A DNA stretch of 64,000 nucleotides from Bacteroidales bacterium (lineage in GTDB: Bacteria > Bacteroidota > Bacteroidia > Bacteroidales > P3). A program made the position numbers and the translations under genes. Each line of letters opens with the position of its first letter. Positions within the stretch are counted from its first letter, which is position 1. The DNA lies in the NCBI GenBank assembly GCA_022482545.1, contig JAKVOZ010000001.1, positions 186,001 to 250,000 on the forward strand, given 5' to 3'. Under the pieces are notes generated by a model. It had not been told where the DNA came from. It saw only the letters and a list, made by a program, of their open reading frames with translations, and did not search any database. This document shows positions 22,535-31,864 of the stretch, one piece after another.

Positions 22535-24895
22535 TTAATCTTCTTCTTCTCCAAAATAATAATCAAATATAACTTCTAAGTATTTCTCCAAAGAAAAATA
22601 ATCTTTTGGATAAACGAAGAAAGCGTAGTTGTTAATAATTGTTTCGTCATAAAATCCTTCCACCCAAAGATAGTCAGTTTTTTTGTTAAAATCTTTTATA
22701 TCTTTGTAAGCCAAAGAGGCGATAAGTTTAGTTTGGTTAGCAGTAATAGAGGTAGAGTCTTGAATAAAAACATATTTTATAGTATCGTTGTTGTTAAGAA
22801 TGCGAAGAGAATAGTTAAGGTTTTTGTTAGAGTTTAAATCATTGCAGACATAAACAAAAAGAGAGTCTTTATTAGTGTGATTATCTATTGAGAAGATTAT
22901 AGGTTGATAGGCTTTTTCTACTGTGTAATAGACAGGTTTTTCTTCGCCAGAGTAGTCAAGACAGCCCCAACCAACACAAGGATAAGGTTCATTATATTGC
23001 CAAAACATTGTTCCCATACATCTTGGTTTGTTTCTACGATGAGCCTCTATTGCCATCTTTAATGCTTCTTGTTGAGTTGCTTGTGAAAAAAACGTATATT
23101 CATTATCATTTTTATAATTGCCAAACCATTCTTTTATTCTATTGTCAATGAGTTCAAAACCACGAGGATGTTTTTGATGAATACTAAACAAAGGATTATC
23201 TTTTGAGTAAGGAGTAGAGCAATATTGTTGTGCAGTGTTTGGGTTCATAACGGATTGAAATCCATATTCGCTCATAAATCTTGGTACTTTGTTGGTGTAA
23301 GTCTCAAAGTTGCTATCAGCCCACCAAACGCCCCAATAATGACAATCACCATTAGAAAGACTTTCTTTGTGTCCCCAACCAAAATCTACTGGTGAAGAAT
23401 GGATATAAGGTATGTTTGGACAATACTCTTTAACTAATGAAGGCAAAAGGTCTTTGAATATCTTGTTGTAGCCATTAATAACAGAAAGACTATCAGAGTA
23501 AAGATTGTGAGAAGAGGTCTTTAAATCATTGAACCATTCCCAATTAAATATACCTTCCCATATCTCATTATTACCACAAAACAAGGAAAGAGAAGGGTGA
23601 GAACAAAGACGTATTATATTTTGTGTTGCTTCTTCTTTTACATTACTAAGAAAAAGACTATCGCTTGGATAAATATCGCAAGCAAAAGGAAAGTCTTGCC
23701 AAACCATTATTCCATACTTGTCGCACATATCAAAGAACTCATTGTCGCCATAACTACTTCCTCCCCAAACTCTAAGCATATTCATATTAGCAAAGTTAGC
23801 CTTTATTATGTCTTCATCTTTGTTTTTGTTTGTCATAATATAGTTGGCTCCTTTAACGAAGATAGGCTCATTATTCACTTTGAAAAAGAAACTCTCTCCA
23901 ATACTATCTTTTTCTCTAATAAGTTCTACTTTTCTTATGCCATAGTTCTTGGTATCTATTATATTATTTAGGTTGTCCAAACAAATATTAGAAGTATAAA
24001 CATAAGCATCTCCATAACCGTTAGGATACCATAACTTAGGGCTTTTTATTTTAAAATCTATCTTATATTCTCCATTATCATTTGGTTTTAAGGTTGTTTG
24101 AAGCATTATCTTATGTTGAAGAATATGAGAAACAGAATCTTCTTCTTGGTTAATATCAGTGTCAGTAATAGAAGAAATATTGATGTTGTCTAATATTAGA
24201 GTATGATTTTCTTTTAAGGGCTTACGAAACTTAATGTTTAACACCATATATGCTTCATTGTTTTTGATGTTAGTTGTTTGAATAGCAGAATAGATAGGAG
24301 TAGGCGTATCGTCTTCAAAAGTAAGATAGATAGCATTCATCTTTGGTGCTAAGGTTTTTGGATACCAATCCCAACCATAAAGATATTGAGGCGAACGTTG
24401 TCTTACCTTAATAGAGTCTTTTTGAAAGAAAATAATATCTAATTTGTTGCTAACTTTTTTTAGATATTGCATAACTTCATCATTGTAAGACATAAAAGAG
24501 TTGTTGCTTTGTCTTATAAGATGTTTGTTGAGGTATATCTTGCAATTGCCGTCAATGTTCTCCATATTCAAATAAGCAAACTTCTTTTGCTTCTGGTCTT
24601 TTCTTATTTTAAACTTGCAAGAATACGTCCAAGTCATCTTGTCAATCTTCTCCATTTGTTTCTCATTATCTTTAACAAAAATAGAGTCTATTATGTTGTT
24701 GTCTTGTAGAATTTTGTAGGTGTTAGCATAGAAAGAAATATCAATGTTTTTTATTTTAACATCTTTACCATTTGAAAGAGTGGCATTGTTGAAAAGTATT
24801 ATGTTAGAGTCTAAGCAAGAGTTCTTTAAATTATCTTCTTGTGCGAATAAACTACTGCAAATAACTAATAATAAAAAGAGAATGTAATGTTTCAT
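22535..24895 (-). CDS. Exported GH2 beta-mannosidase
   Basis: 786 residues with signal peptide MKHYILFLLLVICSSLFAQ. N-terminal jelly-roll sugar-binding domain, immunoglobulin-like domains with GWDWYPK, and a TIM barrel with VKGANY, MLRVWGG and LFCGNNE, whose Glu is the acid/base. FMSEYGFQS carries the nucleophile Glu. GYGDA and WYPNGYG are typical of beta-mannosidases. Probably periplasmic, releasing mannose from mannosides. It follows a ROK kinase gene by 12 bp, so uptake and phosphorylation of the released sugar may be coupled. Confidence 0.9.
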   Translation of the reverse strand: MKHYILFLLLVICSSLFAQEDNLKNSCLDSNIILFNNATLSNGKDVKIKNIDISFYANTYKILQDNNIIDSIFVKDNEKQMEKIDKMTWTYSCKFKIRKDQKQKKFAYLNMENIDGNCKIYLNKHLIRQSNNSFMSYNDEVMQYLKKVSNKLDIIFFQKDSIKVRQRSPQYLYGWDWYPKTLAPKMNAIYLTFEDDTPTPIYSAIQTTNIKNNEAYMVLNIKFRKPLKENHTLILDNINISSITDTDINQEEDSVSHILQHKIMLQTTLKPNDNGEYKIDFKIKSPKLWYPNGYGDAYVYTSNICLDNLNNIIDTKNYGIRKVELIREKDSIGESFFFKVNNEPIFVKGANYIMTNKNKDEDIIKANFANMNMLRVWGGSSYGDNEFFDMCDKYGIMVWQDFPFACDIYPSDSLFLSNVKEEATQNIIRLCSHPSLSLFCGNNEIWEGIFNWEWFNDLKTSSHNLYSDSLSVINGYNKIFKDLLPSLVKEYCPNIPYIHSSPVDFGWGHKESLSNGDCHYWGVWWADSNFETYTNKVPRFMSEYGFQSVMNPNTAQQYCSTPYSKDNPLFSIHQKHPRGFELIDNRIKEWFGNYKNDNEYTFFSQATQQEALKMAIEAHRRNKPRCMGTMFWQYNEPYPCVGWGCLDYSGEEKPVYYTVEKAYQPIIFSIDNHTNKDSLFVYVCNDLNSNKNLNYSLRILNNNDTIKYVFIQDSTSITANQTKLIASLAYKDIKDFNKKTDYLWVEGFYDETIINNYAFFVYPKDYFSLEKYLEVIFDYYFGEEED

Positions 24896-24907
24896 ATAAT
24901 TTTTGTT

Positions 24908-25870
24908 TTAATCATTAAAGCATAGAGCAGCAGAGCCAAGAATAGCAGCATTGTCTTGCTCCAAGCCTGAAAGTTCTATATCTATTGTGTTTTTAAAGAC
25001 AACAAAAAGGTCTTGTTCAAAATATTTCTTTAAAGGAGTAAGGATTAAATCACCGCTTTTAGCCAATCCTCCAAAAAGATATATCTTCTTAGGAGATGTT
25101 ATTTCAGCAGCATTAGCAAGACCAAGAGCAAGTGTTTTTGCTGTTCTATCAAAGCATTCTAAACAAAGTTCATCGCCTTTTGTTGCATAATCATAAATCA
25201 TCTTACTTGTAATCTCTTCTTGATTAACGTTCCTAAGAGCAGAAGGATAAGCAGAAGTGTTAAGTATTTCTTTTACTGTGCGAACGATACCTGTTGCAGA
25301 GGTGTATGTTTCCAAACAACCTTTTCTTCCGCAACCACAAAGTCTTCCGTTAGGCTCTATTATTGTATGTCCTACTTCGCCAGCAAACCCTGTTGAGCCA
25401 TAAACCAACTTGCCATCAACAACAACGCCACTTCCAACGCCTGTTCCTAATGTAATCATAATAAAGTCCTTGACATTCTTTGCTTTACCATAAATCATCT
25501 CACCTATTGCAGCAGCGTTAGCATCATTAGTTAGTGTTACTTTTAGGTTGTAACTATCTTTGAGTAGCATAAGTTCTAATATCTCTTTAAACTTAACCAC
25601 GCCTTTGAAAGGTAGATTGGGAGCATATTCCATTGAACCGTTGTAATAATTGCCATTAGGACAGCCCATACCAACTCCAAGAATGTTGTCTGTATCTGGG
25701 CATTTGTCGCAAAGTATTTCTATCTTATTAACTAAGGCAGCAATATAGTCTTCTGTAACTGAGAAATCTCTTGTCTTTAAGCTCTCTTTTTCTATTACCT
25801 TACCATTTTCATCTACTAGACCAAATGCTGTATTTGTTCCTCCTATATCTATTCCTATTGAGTATTTCAT
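24908..25870 (-). CDS. ROK-family sugar kinase
   Basis: 320 residues. IGIDIGGTNTAFGLVDENG is the ATP-binding phosphate-1 motif, LTNDANAAAIGE holds the catalytic Asp, and GHTIIEPNGRLCGCGRKGCLE is the ROK zinc motif with EVGH just before it. There is no DNA-binding domain, so it is a kinase (glucokinase or related hexose kinase), not a repressor. It is first in the operon with the GH2 enzyme. Confidence 0.9.
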   Translation of the reverse strand: MKYSIGIDIGGTNTAFGLVDENGKVIEKESLKTRDFSVTEDYIAALVNKIEILCDKCPDTDNILGVGMGCPNGNYYNGSMEYAPNLPFKGVVKFKEILELMLLKDSYNLKVTLTNDANAAAIGEMIYGKAKNVKDFIMITLGTGVGSGVVVDGKLVYGSTGFAGEVGHTIIEPNGRLCGCGRKGCLETYTSATGIVRTVKEILNTSAYPSALRNVNQEEITSKMIYDYATKGDELCLECFDRTAKTLALGLANAAEITSPKKIYLFGGLAKSGDLILTPLKKYFEQDLFVVFKNTIDIELSGLEQDNAAILGSAALCFND

Positions 25871-25953
25871 AAAATATTATCTTTTTATCTTATATATCTT
25901 ATTATTGTTATCTTATTATTGTTATTGTTTATCTTATTATCACTAATCACTAT

Positions 25954-26040
25954 AAATGGATTGCTAATCTAATTGATTGTCTTTTGATTCTAATAAAATA
26001 TTTCTTCAATCCATTTGAACGGTTTGCTAATCCATTTTTT
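25954..26040. repeat. 21-bp modular array 2
   Basis: About four 21-bp units: (GG)ATTGCTAATCTAATTGATTGT, then CTTTTGATTCTAATAAAAT, TTCTTCAATCCATTTG and a closing TTTGCTAATCCATTTT. Ends directly at the stop of the D12 methyltransferase gene. TCATTTTTCA and TTCACTATT repeats continue into the last codons. Confidence 0.85.
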
Positions 26041-27129
26041 TCATTTTTCATTTTTCACTATTAAATAATGTATATATTCTTTTGTTTGGTTTGCTTTAAT
26101 ATGACGATTCTCAGATTCTTTATCAGCTTTAAATCTACTATAAGTTTTTTCAAAAAAACCATATTTCCCTCGTTGTTCCATAATTTGTTTTATTTCTTCA
26201 AAAGACATTAAACCTTCATTGTTATAACTAAGAAAAATATATTTAGTTTTTGCATTATTAATTAAATCAGAAAAAACTTCTTTTACTTTTTGCTTTTGGC
26301 AATACATTGATTTTTGATTAGAGCAATCTCTCATACCTGTCTTACCAATAATTGTTGGGTTATCATATTTTGCTATTGTTTCCAAAATATGATAATTAGA
26401 AGAATATTGACGTTGATTATATGGAGGGTCTAAATAAAGTATGTCTGTTTCTATATTACGAATTAATTTATTGGCATCTTCATTAAACACTCTATGTTCT
26501 TGTTTATTAATTATCACTTTTGCAGGTGTCATTGAAATAGACTTATTGGCAGAAGCTTTTAATTTTTTTAAGAAAGCACCATAAACAGAAGCTGTATTTG
26601 CAACTTTATCTATATTTTCTAATAAGGTTGCTAAAAGAAAATAATATTCATTATTTGTAATAATATTATTATTTTTCCAATATTCTATTTTTTGTCTTAT
26701 AGCATCACATTTTTTTCCATTATTATCAGAGAAATATAAACGATAGTCTTCATCATCTTTCTTATCTCCTTTACAAAAATTCTTAAAAATAAATCCTGCT
26801 ACTCCTTCTAAATTGTTTAGATAATTACAAACTATATCAGTTTTGTTCTCATCAAAAAAAGTGTTTCTTAATAATGGAATTTCTTCTTCCAATCCTTTAA
26901 AAAGTAATGTGGTGTGATTTTTTATATATTGTTGATTAAGAACATAACTATAATATTGTAAATCATTGGCTATTATTTTATAACCTTTTTGTTTAAAATA
27001 ACTTCCAACTACTCCTGTACCTGCAAAAATATCACAAAAAGTGGTAATGTTTTTATCGTCTTTTGTTATCTTATGTATGCAATCATACACAAATGGCAAT
27101 AACTTGTATTTACAACCTATGTAATTCAT
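26041..27129 (-). CDS. D12-class N6-adenine DNA methyltransferase
   Basis: 362 residues. Motif I is DIFAGTGVVGSYF near residue 33 and motif IV DPPYNQRQYSSNYH lies in the second half, the alpha-class D12 order. MNYIGCKYKLL at the start (K.LL) fits the family's AdoMet region. Last gene of a leftward operon with an HNH nuclease (3-bp gap) and another methyltransferase. Two methylases with one nuclease suggest an asymmetric recognition site, each enzyme modifying one strand. Confidence 0.88.
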   Translation of the reverse strand: MNYIGCKYKLLPFVYDCIHKITKDDKNITTFCDIFAGTGVVGSYFKQKGYKIIANDLQYYSYVLNQQYIKNHTTLLFKGLEEEIPLLRNTFFDENKTDIVCNYLNNLEGVAGFIFKNFCKGDKKDDEDYRLYFSDNNGKKCDAIRQKIEYWKNNNIITNNEYYFLLATLLENIDKVANTASVYGAFLKKLKASANKSISMTPAKVIINKQEHRVFNEDANKLIRNIETDILYLDPPYNQRQYSSNYHILETIAKYDNPTIIGKTGMRDCSNQKSMYCQKQKVKEVFSDLINNAKTKYIFLSYNNEGLMSFEEIKQIMEQRGKYGFFEKTYSRFKADKESENRHIKANQTKEYIHYLIVKNEK

Positions 27130-27132
27130 AAT

Positions 27133-27807
27133 TTAATCATTTGGATATAATTTTTTCATAATATATTCAGAGGCTTCTTTACTTATCTTTTTTACGCTCT
27201 GTTTTCTGTATTCTACTGGGTCGTATTGATAGCATCCTTTACAACCTAATTCTTTTGTGTAATCTTCATCTCCTTCATAAAATGGATATGGATTACCTTT
27301 TATATTTTTTGCATTCCAACGTTTATTAGACTCTTTACATCGTTTACATATTTGCCTTTTTATATCATTAGCCGCTTTGCATAAAGGTTGAAAATCATCT
27401 CTGTTTTGACTTTTTGTGTTGGATACTCTCCAATCATCTTTTCTGCCATCTTTATGGTCAATTTCTATTATAGTATTTTCGCTTGTACTATCAATTCCAA
27501 TTCCAAGCATAACACAATTTTGCTTCTTGTAATAATCTTTTATATCTTGTCTTATATTTTGATTGAATGTTTTTTCTAAATTAAATCCATTTAACCTCAC
27601 TGCGTCAATAGAATTACCAGCTGTTTGTTTTTTGTTAAATTCTATAATATATTTTTTTGCAAGAGTAGAACTTTTTCTACACCAAGAACCACCATTGCCT
27701 AGTTGTAAGTCTTTATATTTTCCTATAAATTCAGTTACAGTTACCCATCTGCTTTCGCCTTTATCATTAGGTTTTGCTAATTCTAAAAATAATTCAGTTT
27801 TTGTCAT
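27133..27807 (-). CDS. HNH-type restriction endonuclease
   Basis: 224 residues. The C-terminal half contains IIEIDHKDGRKDDWRVSN, then DDFQPLCKAANDIKRQICKRC and GCKGCYQYD. The DH, N and paired Cys residues fit a beta-beta-alpha-metal HNH nuclease with zinc ligands. The placement between two DNA methyltransferase genes (8-bp and 3-bp gaps) marks it as the restriction subunit. HNH nucleases with two methylases occur in MboII- and HphI-type IIS systems; similarity to a specific enzyme cannot be judged here. Confidence 0.82.
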   Translation of the reverse strand: MTKTELFLELAKPNDKGESRWVTVTEFIGKYKDLQLGNGGSWCRKSSTLAKKYIIEFNKKQTAGNSIDAVRLNGFNLEKTFNQNIRQDIKDYYKKQNCVMLGIGIDSTSENTIIEIDHKDGRKDDWRVSNTKSQNRDDFQPLCKAANDIKRQICKRCKESNKRWNAKNIKGNPYPFYEGDEDYTKELGCKGCYQYDPVEYRKQSVKKISKEASEYIMKKLYPND

Positions 27808-27815
27808 AAATCTTT

Positions 27816-28610
27816 TTATTTGTTTTTAAATATAAATATATACTCGTGTTTAAATATATAATAATCGCTTGACAAAGCTCTGTAACGCCATATTGCTTGT
27901 TTGTTTAATTTATCTCTATTCCCTTCTATGTTTTTTACTATTGTTGCTTTTAAAGTAAGTCCTAATTTTTGAGTAGCATACATACAATAAAAACCAAGAG
28001 GAATTAAAACACCGTCAGTATATTTATCTCCAATAACTATTGCCAAATAACGGTCTTTTTCTAAGACATTTTTTACTCCATTTACTACTTTTGTAAAATT
28101 ATCAATAAACTCTTTAAGTGTTTTGCAGTTTGATAAGTCTTTTTCTTTATCGCTAAATTTTATTATGTCGCTGTAAGGTGGGTGAAGAATAACAAGTTGA
28201 ACATTTTGTTTGTTGTGTTGTAAAAGAATATCATTTACTATTTTTGTGTATGTGCTTTCTTGTGTGCTATCAGCAGTAAAAACGTAAGAAAAATGATTTT
28301 CTGTATCTTTATTTAATTTATTTTTTACTTTTTCTATTAATTCTTCTTGAATATCAATGCCAATACAATTTCTATTTAGTTCCTCGCATTCAAAAGCTGT
28401 TGTGCCACTACCAAGAAAACAATCTAAAACGGCATCATTTTCTTTTGTATATCGTCTTATTAGTTGGTGTGGAATTTGAGGTATGAAGTTTCCATGATAA
28501 CTACCTTCATGCTTGCCATATTTAGCTCTTTCATTAAAAAGCCATAAACTATCAGTAAGTACGGTCTCTTGTTTCCAATTTTTTAAATCTATATCATTAA
28601 ATTTTGGCAT
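27816..28610 (-). CDS. DNA methyltransferase with HPPY motif
   Basis: 264 residues. VLDCFLGSGTTAFECEELNRNCIGID is motif I with the AdoMet acidic strand, followed by LVILHPPYSDIIKFS as motif IV, so the target-base motif follows motif I. HPPY is a variant of (D/S/N)PPY. The start overlaps the end of dapB by 14 bp. It is the first R-M gene of the operon, so methylase is made before nuclease in transcription order. Base specificity (N4-C or N6-A) is not clear. Confidence 0.82.
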   Translation of the reverse strand: MPKFNDIDLKNWKQETVLTDSLWLFNERAKYGKHEGSYHGNFIPQIPHQLIRRYTKENDAVLDCFLGSGTTAFECEELNRNCIGIDIQEELIEKVKNKLNKDTENHFSYVFTADSTQESTYTKIVNDILLQHNKQNVQLVILHPPYSDIIKFSDKEKDLSNCKTLKEFIDNFTKVVNGVKNVLEKDRYLAIVIGDKYTDGVLIPLGFYCMYATQKLGLTLKATIVKNIEGNRDKLNKQAIWRYRALSSDYYIFKHEYIFIFKNK

Positions 28611-29346
28611 AGCTTTTTTTTATATTTTCACTACTAATTTCTTTCATCATATCGTCCATGGTGTAAAAACCTTGTTTATCACAAAGAAACTCGCCTGCCA
28701 TTATGGCACCAAGAGCAAAACCTTCTCGTGTCTTTGCTTTATGAGTGATTTCTATGGTATCAACAGGTGAATCATAACTGATTATATGTGTGCCACACTC
28801 TTCGCCTATACGTTTGGCATCTATCTCTAATGTCTTCTCATCTTTTGCTTGGTTTAGTTGCCATGAAGTCTTTTTGTTAGAGTTATTTATTAGGTCGTTG
28901 GCAAGAGTTATTGCAGTGCCAGAAGGAGCATCAAGTTTATGAATATGATGTATCTCAGTTATCTTTGGATTGTAAGAAGGATAAGCGTTCATCATCTTAG
29001 CCAATGAAATATTAAGCATTCTTAACATATACACACCAATAGAAAAATTAGAAGAATAGAAAAAAGACTGCTTTTCGTCTAAAACACGTTGTTTTATCAT
29101 AGGAATATTATCGTACCAACCAGTAGCACCAACAACAAGCGGTATATGTCTTTTGAAACAAGAGTCAATGTTGTTAATAACACTGCTTGGAGTTGAGAAG
29201 TCAATAGCAACATCAATCTTCTTCTTATCAACTTTGTTCCAAGAGTCGTCTTTGTCGATAATACAAGCAATGTTATGACCTTTTTCTAATGCAAGCCTTT
29301 CTATCATCTTGCCCATCTTTCCGTACCCTATAAGTAATATATCCAT
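28597..29346 (-). CDS. dapB: 4-Hydroxy-tetrahydrodipicolinate reductase
   Basis: 249 residues. IGYGKMGKMIE is the nucleotide-binding loop, VVGATGW the second cofactor region, and EIHHIHKLDAPSGTA the catalytic His/Lys motif. It acts in lysine and diaminopimelate synthesis, hence in peptidoglycan. A -7 box TATCTTTG on the minus strand (29387-29394) drives it. Its 3' end overlaps the R-M methyltransferase by 14 bp, so the selfish R-M genes appear to be transcribed from this probably essential gene's promoter. Confidence 0.95.
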   Translation of the reverse strand: MDILLIGYGKMGKMIERLALEKGHNIACIIDKDDSWNKVDKKKIDVAIDFSTPSSVINNIDSCFKRHIPLVVGATGWYDNIPMIKQRVLDEKQSFFYSSNFSIGVYMLRMLNISLAKMMNAYPSYNPKITEIHHIHKLDAPSGTAITLANDLINNSNKKTSWQLNQAKDEKTLEIDAKRIGEECGTHIISYDSPVDTIEITHKAKTREGFALGAIMAGEFLCDKQGFYTMDDMMKEISSENIKKSYAKI

Positions 29347-29484
29347 AGCCTTTTATACTTTTTGTATTCGTTTTTTTAATTACGTACAAAGATAATCAAA
29401 ATATTCAATCCAAACTATATTCCCAAAAATAATAATTAACTTTTTATGGTTTATAAGTCTTTTACAGTGAAAAATGAAAAGTAA

Positions 29485-29570
29485 AAAATGGATTAGCAAT
29501 CCGTTAAAATGGATTCAAAAGACATTTTACTGGAATCAAAAGACATTTTAACGGATTAGCAATCCATTTT
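29485..29570. repeat. 21-bp modular array 3
   Basis: Four exact 21-bp units: two central AATGGATTCAAAAGACATTTT/ACTGGAATCAAAAGACATTTT-type units are bracketed by AATGGATTAGCAATCCGTT on the left and AACGGATTAGCAATCCATT on the right. The outer units are near-perfect terminal inverted repeats (only the central AGC/GCT breaks symmetry). It lies between the divergent dapB and lysR promoters, flanked by GTGAAAAATGAAAA repeats. Confidence 0.88.
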
Positions 29571-29628
29571 TAGTTAAAAGAGAATAGCAAAAAATGAAAA
29601 GTAGTAGTGAAAAATGAAAATAAAATAT

Positions 29629-29636
29629 TATCTTTG
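29629..29636 (+). promoter_or_regulatory. -7 box of LysR gene
   Basis: TATCTTTG, 23 bp before the ATG, giving a very short leader. Confidence 0.6.
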
Positions 29637-29659
29637 GCAATTGAAAAAGATAGAAGAAA

Positions 29660-30562
29660 ATGGATATAGTAGATTTTAGATTAAAAGTATTTTGTTCGGT
29701 GGCAAAAAATCTTAGTTATACTAAGGCAGCACAAGAGATGAGGATAAGCCAACCAGCAGTAAGCAAACATATTCACGAGTTGGAAAGTCAATATAATGTT
29801 AGGTTGATAGAGAGAATGGGTAGCAAGATAATGCTGACAAAGGCAGGCGAGGTGTTTTTTAATCATAGTATAAGCATATTAGACAACTATTCTAAAATGG
29901 ATTTTGCGATGAATATGATTAAAGGACAATATAGTGGAGAGTTGAAAATAGGAGCAAGTACAACAATAGCACAATATATTCTTCCTGCGATACTTGCAAG
30001 GTTTATCTCAAAGTTTAGATTAGTTAAGATTTCTCTTCTTAACGGTAATTCAAATGATATTGAGAACGCTTTGATAAATCACAAGATAGACCTTGGACTT
30101 GTTGAGGGTGATAGAAAACTGAGTAATTTGAAATATACACATCTTGTAAATGATGAGTTAGTTGCTGTAACTTCTACGCATTCAGTTTATAAAAATAGAG
30201 AAAAATTATCTATCAATGAATTAAAACAAGTGCCAATAGTGCTTCGTGAAAATGGTTCTGGAACGCTTAGTGTGTTTCTTTCTGCATTAGAAAAACATGG
30301 AGTAAAGATAAACGACCTTAATCTTGTAATGCAACTCGGTAGTAGCGAAAGCATTAAGATGTTTTTGGATAATAGTGATACATTGTCAGTGGTGTCGTTT
30401 CGTTGTGTAAGTAAAGAGTTGAGCCAAGGCGTTTTAAAGATAATAGAGTTGCCACAAATAGAAATGAATCGCAAACTGGATTTTGTTCAATTACAAGGTG
30501 AAGAAGAAAACCTTGCATCGCTTTTTATGCAGTTTGCAATTCACGAAATAAAAGACATCTAA
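29660..30562 (+). CDS. LysR-family transcriptional regulator
   Basis: 300 residues. The N-terminal winged helix reads LKVFCSVAKNLSYTKAAQEMRISQPAVSKHI, followed by a substrate-binding domain (GELKIGASTTIAQYILP). It faces the YeiH-family gene convergently. In enterobacteria the LysR protein YeiE neighbours yeiH, so this may be the equivalent regulator, controlling a sulfur-related transporter; the link is inferred from neighbours. Confidence 0.9.
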   Translation: MDIVDFRLKVFCSVAKNLSYTKAAQEMRISQPAVSKHIHELESQYNVRLIERMGSKIMLTKAGEVFFNHSISILDNYSKMDFAMNMIKGQYSGELKIGASTTIAQYILPAILARFISKFRLVKISLLNGNSNDIENALINHKIDLGLVEGDRKLSNLKYTHLVNDELVAVTSTHSVYKNREKLSINELKQVPIVLRENGSGTLSVFLSALEKHGVKINDLNLVMQLGSSESIKMFLDNSDTLSVVSFRCVSKELSQGVLKIIELPQIEMNRKLDFVQLQGEEENLASLFMQFAIHEIKDI

Positions 30563-30573
30563 TTGTCTGTATA

Positions 30574-31632
30574 TTAAAATAAAGGAGTTATGAACTTAAC
30601 AAGTAGATAACCTCCAAAAATAAGCCAAACATAAAGTATAAAAGCCAAAAGAAAAGGTTTTGCTCCTGCTTGTTTAAATTTATCAAAACTTGTTTCCGTA
30701 CCAAGTGCTGTCATTGCCATAGTAAGTAGAAAAGTGTCAAAACTGTTTATGCCGGAAGTACAAACATCAAGAGTTTGTTTTGGAATAAAACCACAAGAAG
30801 ATAGAAGAGAGTTGAGAATGATTATGCCAATGAAACCAAAGGCAAACCATGGAATAGTTATCTTGCCACGTTTGTTGTTGGATTTATCTTTTTTCATAGA
30901 TAGAAGAAAAGACATAATGATAAGTACGGGAGCAAGGAGCATAACACGTATCATCTTAGTTATAGTAGCTTGGTCGGCAATATGAAGAGCACCACTTGGG
31001 TCCATAGCATTGCCAGAGCCAACAACATGAGCTACTTCGTGAAGAGTACTACCAGTATAGATAGCCATCTGCTGGTTAGTCAAATGAAGTAAGCCACTAC
31101 GATAAGCAATAGGATACAAAAACATAGACAAGGTGCCAAAGATAACAACGGTAGAAACAGCAACAGCAGTCTTGTGAGCAGGGCATTTGACAATAGGTTC
31201 TGCCCCAAGCACAGCAGCAGCTCCACAAATAGCACTACCAGTAGAAGTCATAAGAGTGGTTTGTTTGTCAAGTTTTAAGATTCTTCCAAACAAAAGTCCA
31301 AGAAGTAATGTACCGGTAATAACGATGCAATCAACGATGATAGCAGGCAAGCCTACATCAAAGACTTGTCCAATAGTTAAACGAAAACCATAAAGAACAA
31401 TACCTGTACGAAGTATTTGTTTGGTACAAAACTTAATGCCTGGAACCCATGTGTCAGGAATAAAGTTGCGAAGACTATTGGCATAAATCATACCAAGAAT
31501 AATACCTACAATCATTGGACTAAGAGATAGATTCTTTACCCATTTGAAATCTGCTATATAAAAGGCAGATAAAGAAAACAAGGCTATGAGTAAGATGCCA
31601 TGAATAATGTTTCCTCTTTTTTCACTTATCAT
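30574..31632 (-). CDS. YeiH-family (UPF0324) membrane transporter
   Basis: 352 residues with about ten membrane helices. SLSPMIVGIILGM, ILRTGIVLYGFRLT, TGSAICGAAAVLGAEP and STLHEVAHVVGSG are hallmarks of the YeiH/UPF0324 family of putative sulfate or related anion exporters. Only 11 bp separates its stop from the convergent LysR gene. A minus-strand -7 box TACTTTTG (31685-31692) is upstream. Confidence 0.88.
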   Translation of the reverse strand: MISEKRGNIIHGILLIALFSLSAFYIADFKWVKNLSLSPMIVGIILGMIYANSLRNFIPDTWVPGIKFCTKQILRTGIVLYGFRLTIGQVFDVGLPAIIVDCIVITGTLLLGLLFGRILKLDKQTTLMTSTGSAICGAAAVLGAEPIVKCPAHKTAVAVSTVVIFGTLSMFLYPIAYRSGLLHLTNQQMAIYTGSTLHEVAHVVGSGNAMDPSGALHIADQATITKMIRVMLLAPVLIIMSFLLSMKKDKSNNKRGKITIPWFAFGFIGIIILNSLLSSCGFIPKQTLDVCTSGINSFDTFLLTMAMTALGTETSFDKFKQAGAKPFLLAFILYVWLIFGGYLLVKFITPLF

Positions 31633-31810
31633 AATAACTAATTTTTATAATGTTGTTAATTAATGTTTGTTAAATTTTCTTTTGCAAAAGTATATCAAAT
31701 AACAATATCCTGCAAATTCATAATATTTATACCTTATAACCAAAAGTTATGATAAGATTATAATATAATGAAAAATACGAAAAAATATTTGTCAAATGAA
31801 AATTAATTAG

Positions 31811-31818
31811 TATCTTTG
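31811..31818 (+). promoter_or_regulatory. -7 box of pepD
   Basis: TATCTTTG, 47 bp upstream of the ATG. Confidence 0.6.
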
Positions 31819-31864
31819 AAAATTAATTAAAAGAAAAGATAAACAATAAAAAAATAAAAATACA

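Noticed and set aside
29485-29570. Array 3 as a terminator shared by dapB and lysR.
   Set aside because: Both genes start, not end, near it. The array lies between divergent promoters.
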